From Onchocerca volvulus (lineage: Eukaryota > Nematoda > Chromadorea > Rhabditida > Onchocercidae), in NCBI GenBank assembly GCA_000499405.2, contig HG738140.1, positions 2,189,024 through 2,253,023 on the forward strand: DNA of 64,000 bases, read 5' to 3'. A program made the translations under genes and the position numbers. Of the stretch, positions 62,450 through 64,000 are shown piece after piece; the stretch's first letter is position 1; each line of letters begins with the position of its first letter. The notes beneath the pieces are model-generated. The model saw only the letters and a program-made list of their open reading frames with translations, had not been told where the DNA came from and did no database searches.

Positions 62450-64000
62450 GAACTTTGAAGAGGAAGAAAAAAAAAATGAAACAAAAACTTGATGAAATTT
62501 TTATCTGAAATTCAATTCGATAAATTAGATTTAAAAATACAATTATTCAATAATTTCAAAAATTCGCATTTATCTGTCACATTTTGCTTTTATATAAATG
62601 TTTTCGTAATTCTATATTTTACAATGCGAATGTATGAGATATTCACCAACAAATGTCATTTTTGCATTTTTTAAAATTTTCAATTAGTAATAATTACTTC
62701 TTAAAATTCGAATTATTATCTATTAAAATTATCAAATGTTAAAATAAAATCACAGATAATGATAAAGATTGACTTAATTCTATGTTCCGATATACATTGT
62801 TCAGTTATTGGAAAATCATTTCGGCTTAAAATTATGGTTGAAATAAAAGATTGCAAAACAGATTAAATCAAAAATTCTTTAAAAATATAAAAAGAAATGA
62901 ATTGAAGAAAGGTAAAAAAAAAGGACGAATAAAATAAACGCAAGAAAAAAAATTGTAAAATATATGTAAATAATACTTGATCAAAGCAACTTAAAATTCA
63001 AAATATCAATTATCTGAAAAAAAAAATGCTTGCTGAAAATTTACTTGATCAATTCTACTTCATATTACTTTTGAAAGCAATGATTAAATTGAAAAAATTT
63101 ATAACAACAAGTAAAACCGGTCAAATACCGGTCAAATAATATCAATTAAAACTTGTATTTGTTTTATATTTTCTACTGATAATCTGATTAATGAATGTTT
63201 TAAAAGTGACCATCTTGACCAGCTGTTATGATAATTTTTTTTTTTGGAAAGGTTGATATTTAGTTTGTATTTCATGTTAACAACAAAAAATTCAATTTAT
63301 CATAAATTTTCTTTGATGGAATAGAAAAATAACACATAATTTTATGAATCCATTTGATGATAGCGGAATTCTCGATGATAATGGCGATAAAGAATAAAAT
63401 TCATATCAAATTTTGATTAAATTGTTGATATTCGGTAAAGAATTTAATTCATATCAAATTTTGATTAAAAATTGTTGATATTAACTCTTATCATTCTTTA
63501 ATAATAATTTTTTTACTGCTTGATTGAAATTTATGCTGAAATATTATATATTTTTCACATATATTATGGGGACTGTATTAATTTAAGATAAAAGTAATTC
63601 TAATAGAAGAAAAATATGGGATTCAAAAGTTTCATGTATTTTAATATATGAAAAACTTGTCTAATGTGATAGGAAAGAATTAATGGACAAAATTAGTCGT
63701 AATTCTAGCTTGAACTTAGCCCGCAGGTACAACTTATCAGATAAAGGTAATGATAATTCTGGCTTAAGTTTAATCCTTTGCAATTTATCAGTTAAACCTA
63801 GCAGAAATTCTAGCTCGAACTTAATCCTCAGGTGCAGCTAATTGATAAAGCTAATAATAATTCTGGCTTGAGCTAATTTTTCAGACAACCTATTTTTTTT
63901 TTCTAATTCAATCAATTATAAAAAATCAATAAAATATAAAATAAAGATGGACAATTTTGCAGGTGGTTGTCAAGGTAACGCATAGTTGACATCCATTACG
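62450..64000. other. Downstream flank of the aquaporin gene with two tandem repeats
   Basis: No supported gene. The block 63397-63482 is a two-copy repeat with aattcatatcaaattttgat as its core. A larger minisatellite follows at 63695-63893. aataaa signals near 62741 could end the aquaporin mRNA. Confidence 0.5.
63695..63893. repeat. 53-base minisatellite, nearly four copies
   Basis: Units begin at aattctagct 63701, aattctggct 63755, aattctagct 63806 and aattctggct 63859, spaced 51-54 bases. Each carries a form of tgaacttaatcctcaggtgc and acttatcagataaagctaat. The units differ at many sites, so the repeat is fairly old. Confidence 0.8.

Noticed and set aside
1..64000. CRISPR arrays, bacterial operons, rRNA or tRNA genes, integrated viral or Wolbachia genes
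   Set aside because: No direct-repeat/spacer array, no recognisable tRNA or rRNA block and no intron-free bacterial-type gene was seen. A covariance-model scan was not possible here, so a divergent tRNA could have been missed.

Overview
The window is AT-rich (about 70-75 % A+T by eye), full of A/T homopolymers, and its genes are split by introns with GT...AG borders and the T-rich, pyrimidine-then-AG acceptors typical of nematodes. Several first exons start a few bases after an acceptor with no upstream coding exon, as expected for spliced-leader trans-splicing. A two-DM-domain MAB-3 gene and the protein similarities point to a nematode nuclear genome, probably a clade III (spirurid/filarial-like) species; the genus is inference. 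There are three assembly scars: a 29-N run at 18564-18592 and single Ns at 38981 and 41142.

Layout, left to right. 1-454 (+): last two exons of an unidentified gene. 841-4414 (+): pno-1 (PNO1/Dim2 ribosome assembly factor), six exons, close enough to the upstream gene to suggest an operon. 5149-8197 (-): mab-3-type DM-domain sex-determination factor, five exons resolved and the first exon(s) not found; it is tail-to-tail with pno-1. 8198-23251: a 15-kb stretch with no recognisable exon, full of microsatellites; it may hold the 5' introns and control region of mab-3. 23252-26197 (-): PGAP2-like GPI-anchor remodelling membrane protein, six exons. 29153-29688 (-): a two-exon, 69-residue single-pass membrane protein that I do not recognise. 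30708-31133 (+): an orphan 141-residue protein. 32625-33590 (+): a single I-set immunoglobulin-domain protein. 34522-53577 (-): the most striking region, a tandem array of four genes of the acetyl-CoA hydrolase / 4-hydroxybutyrate (acetate:succinate) CoA-transferase family (C. elegans ach-1 type). Three are complete with the same ten-exon structure; the fourth is cut by two one-base gaps. 59924-62449 (+): aquaglyceroporin, six exons. The window ends in a minisatellite.

The genes are mostly unrelated housekeeping or developmental genes. The functional focus is the CoA-transferase array. All three complete copies begin with basic, Ser/Arg-rich leaders that look mitochondrial, and all keep the probable catalytic Glu in a GIHTEM motif. 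Parasitic helminths excrete acetate through acetate:succinate CoA-transferases, so amplification of this family could reflect acetate/propionate fermentation (inference). The spacers of the array are duplicated with the genes, and a dispersed LTR-like repeat sits upstream of one copy and in the first intron of another. All exon joins were built by hand: splice phases close without frameshift in every gene reported as complete, but none has been tested against transcripts.
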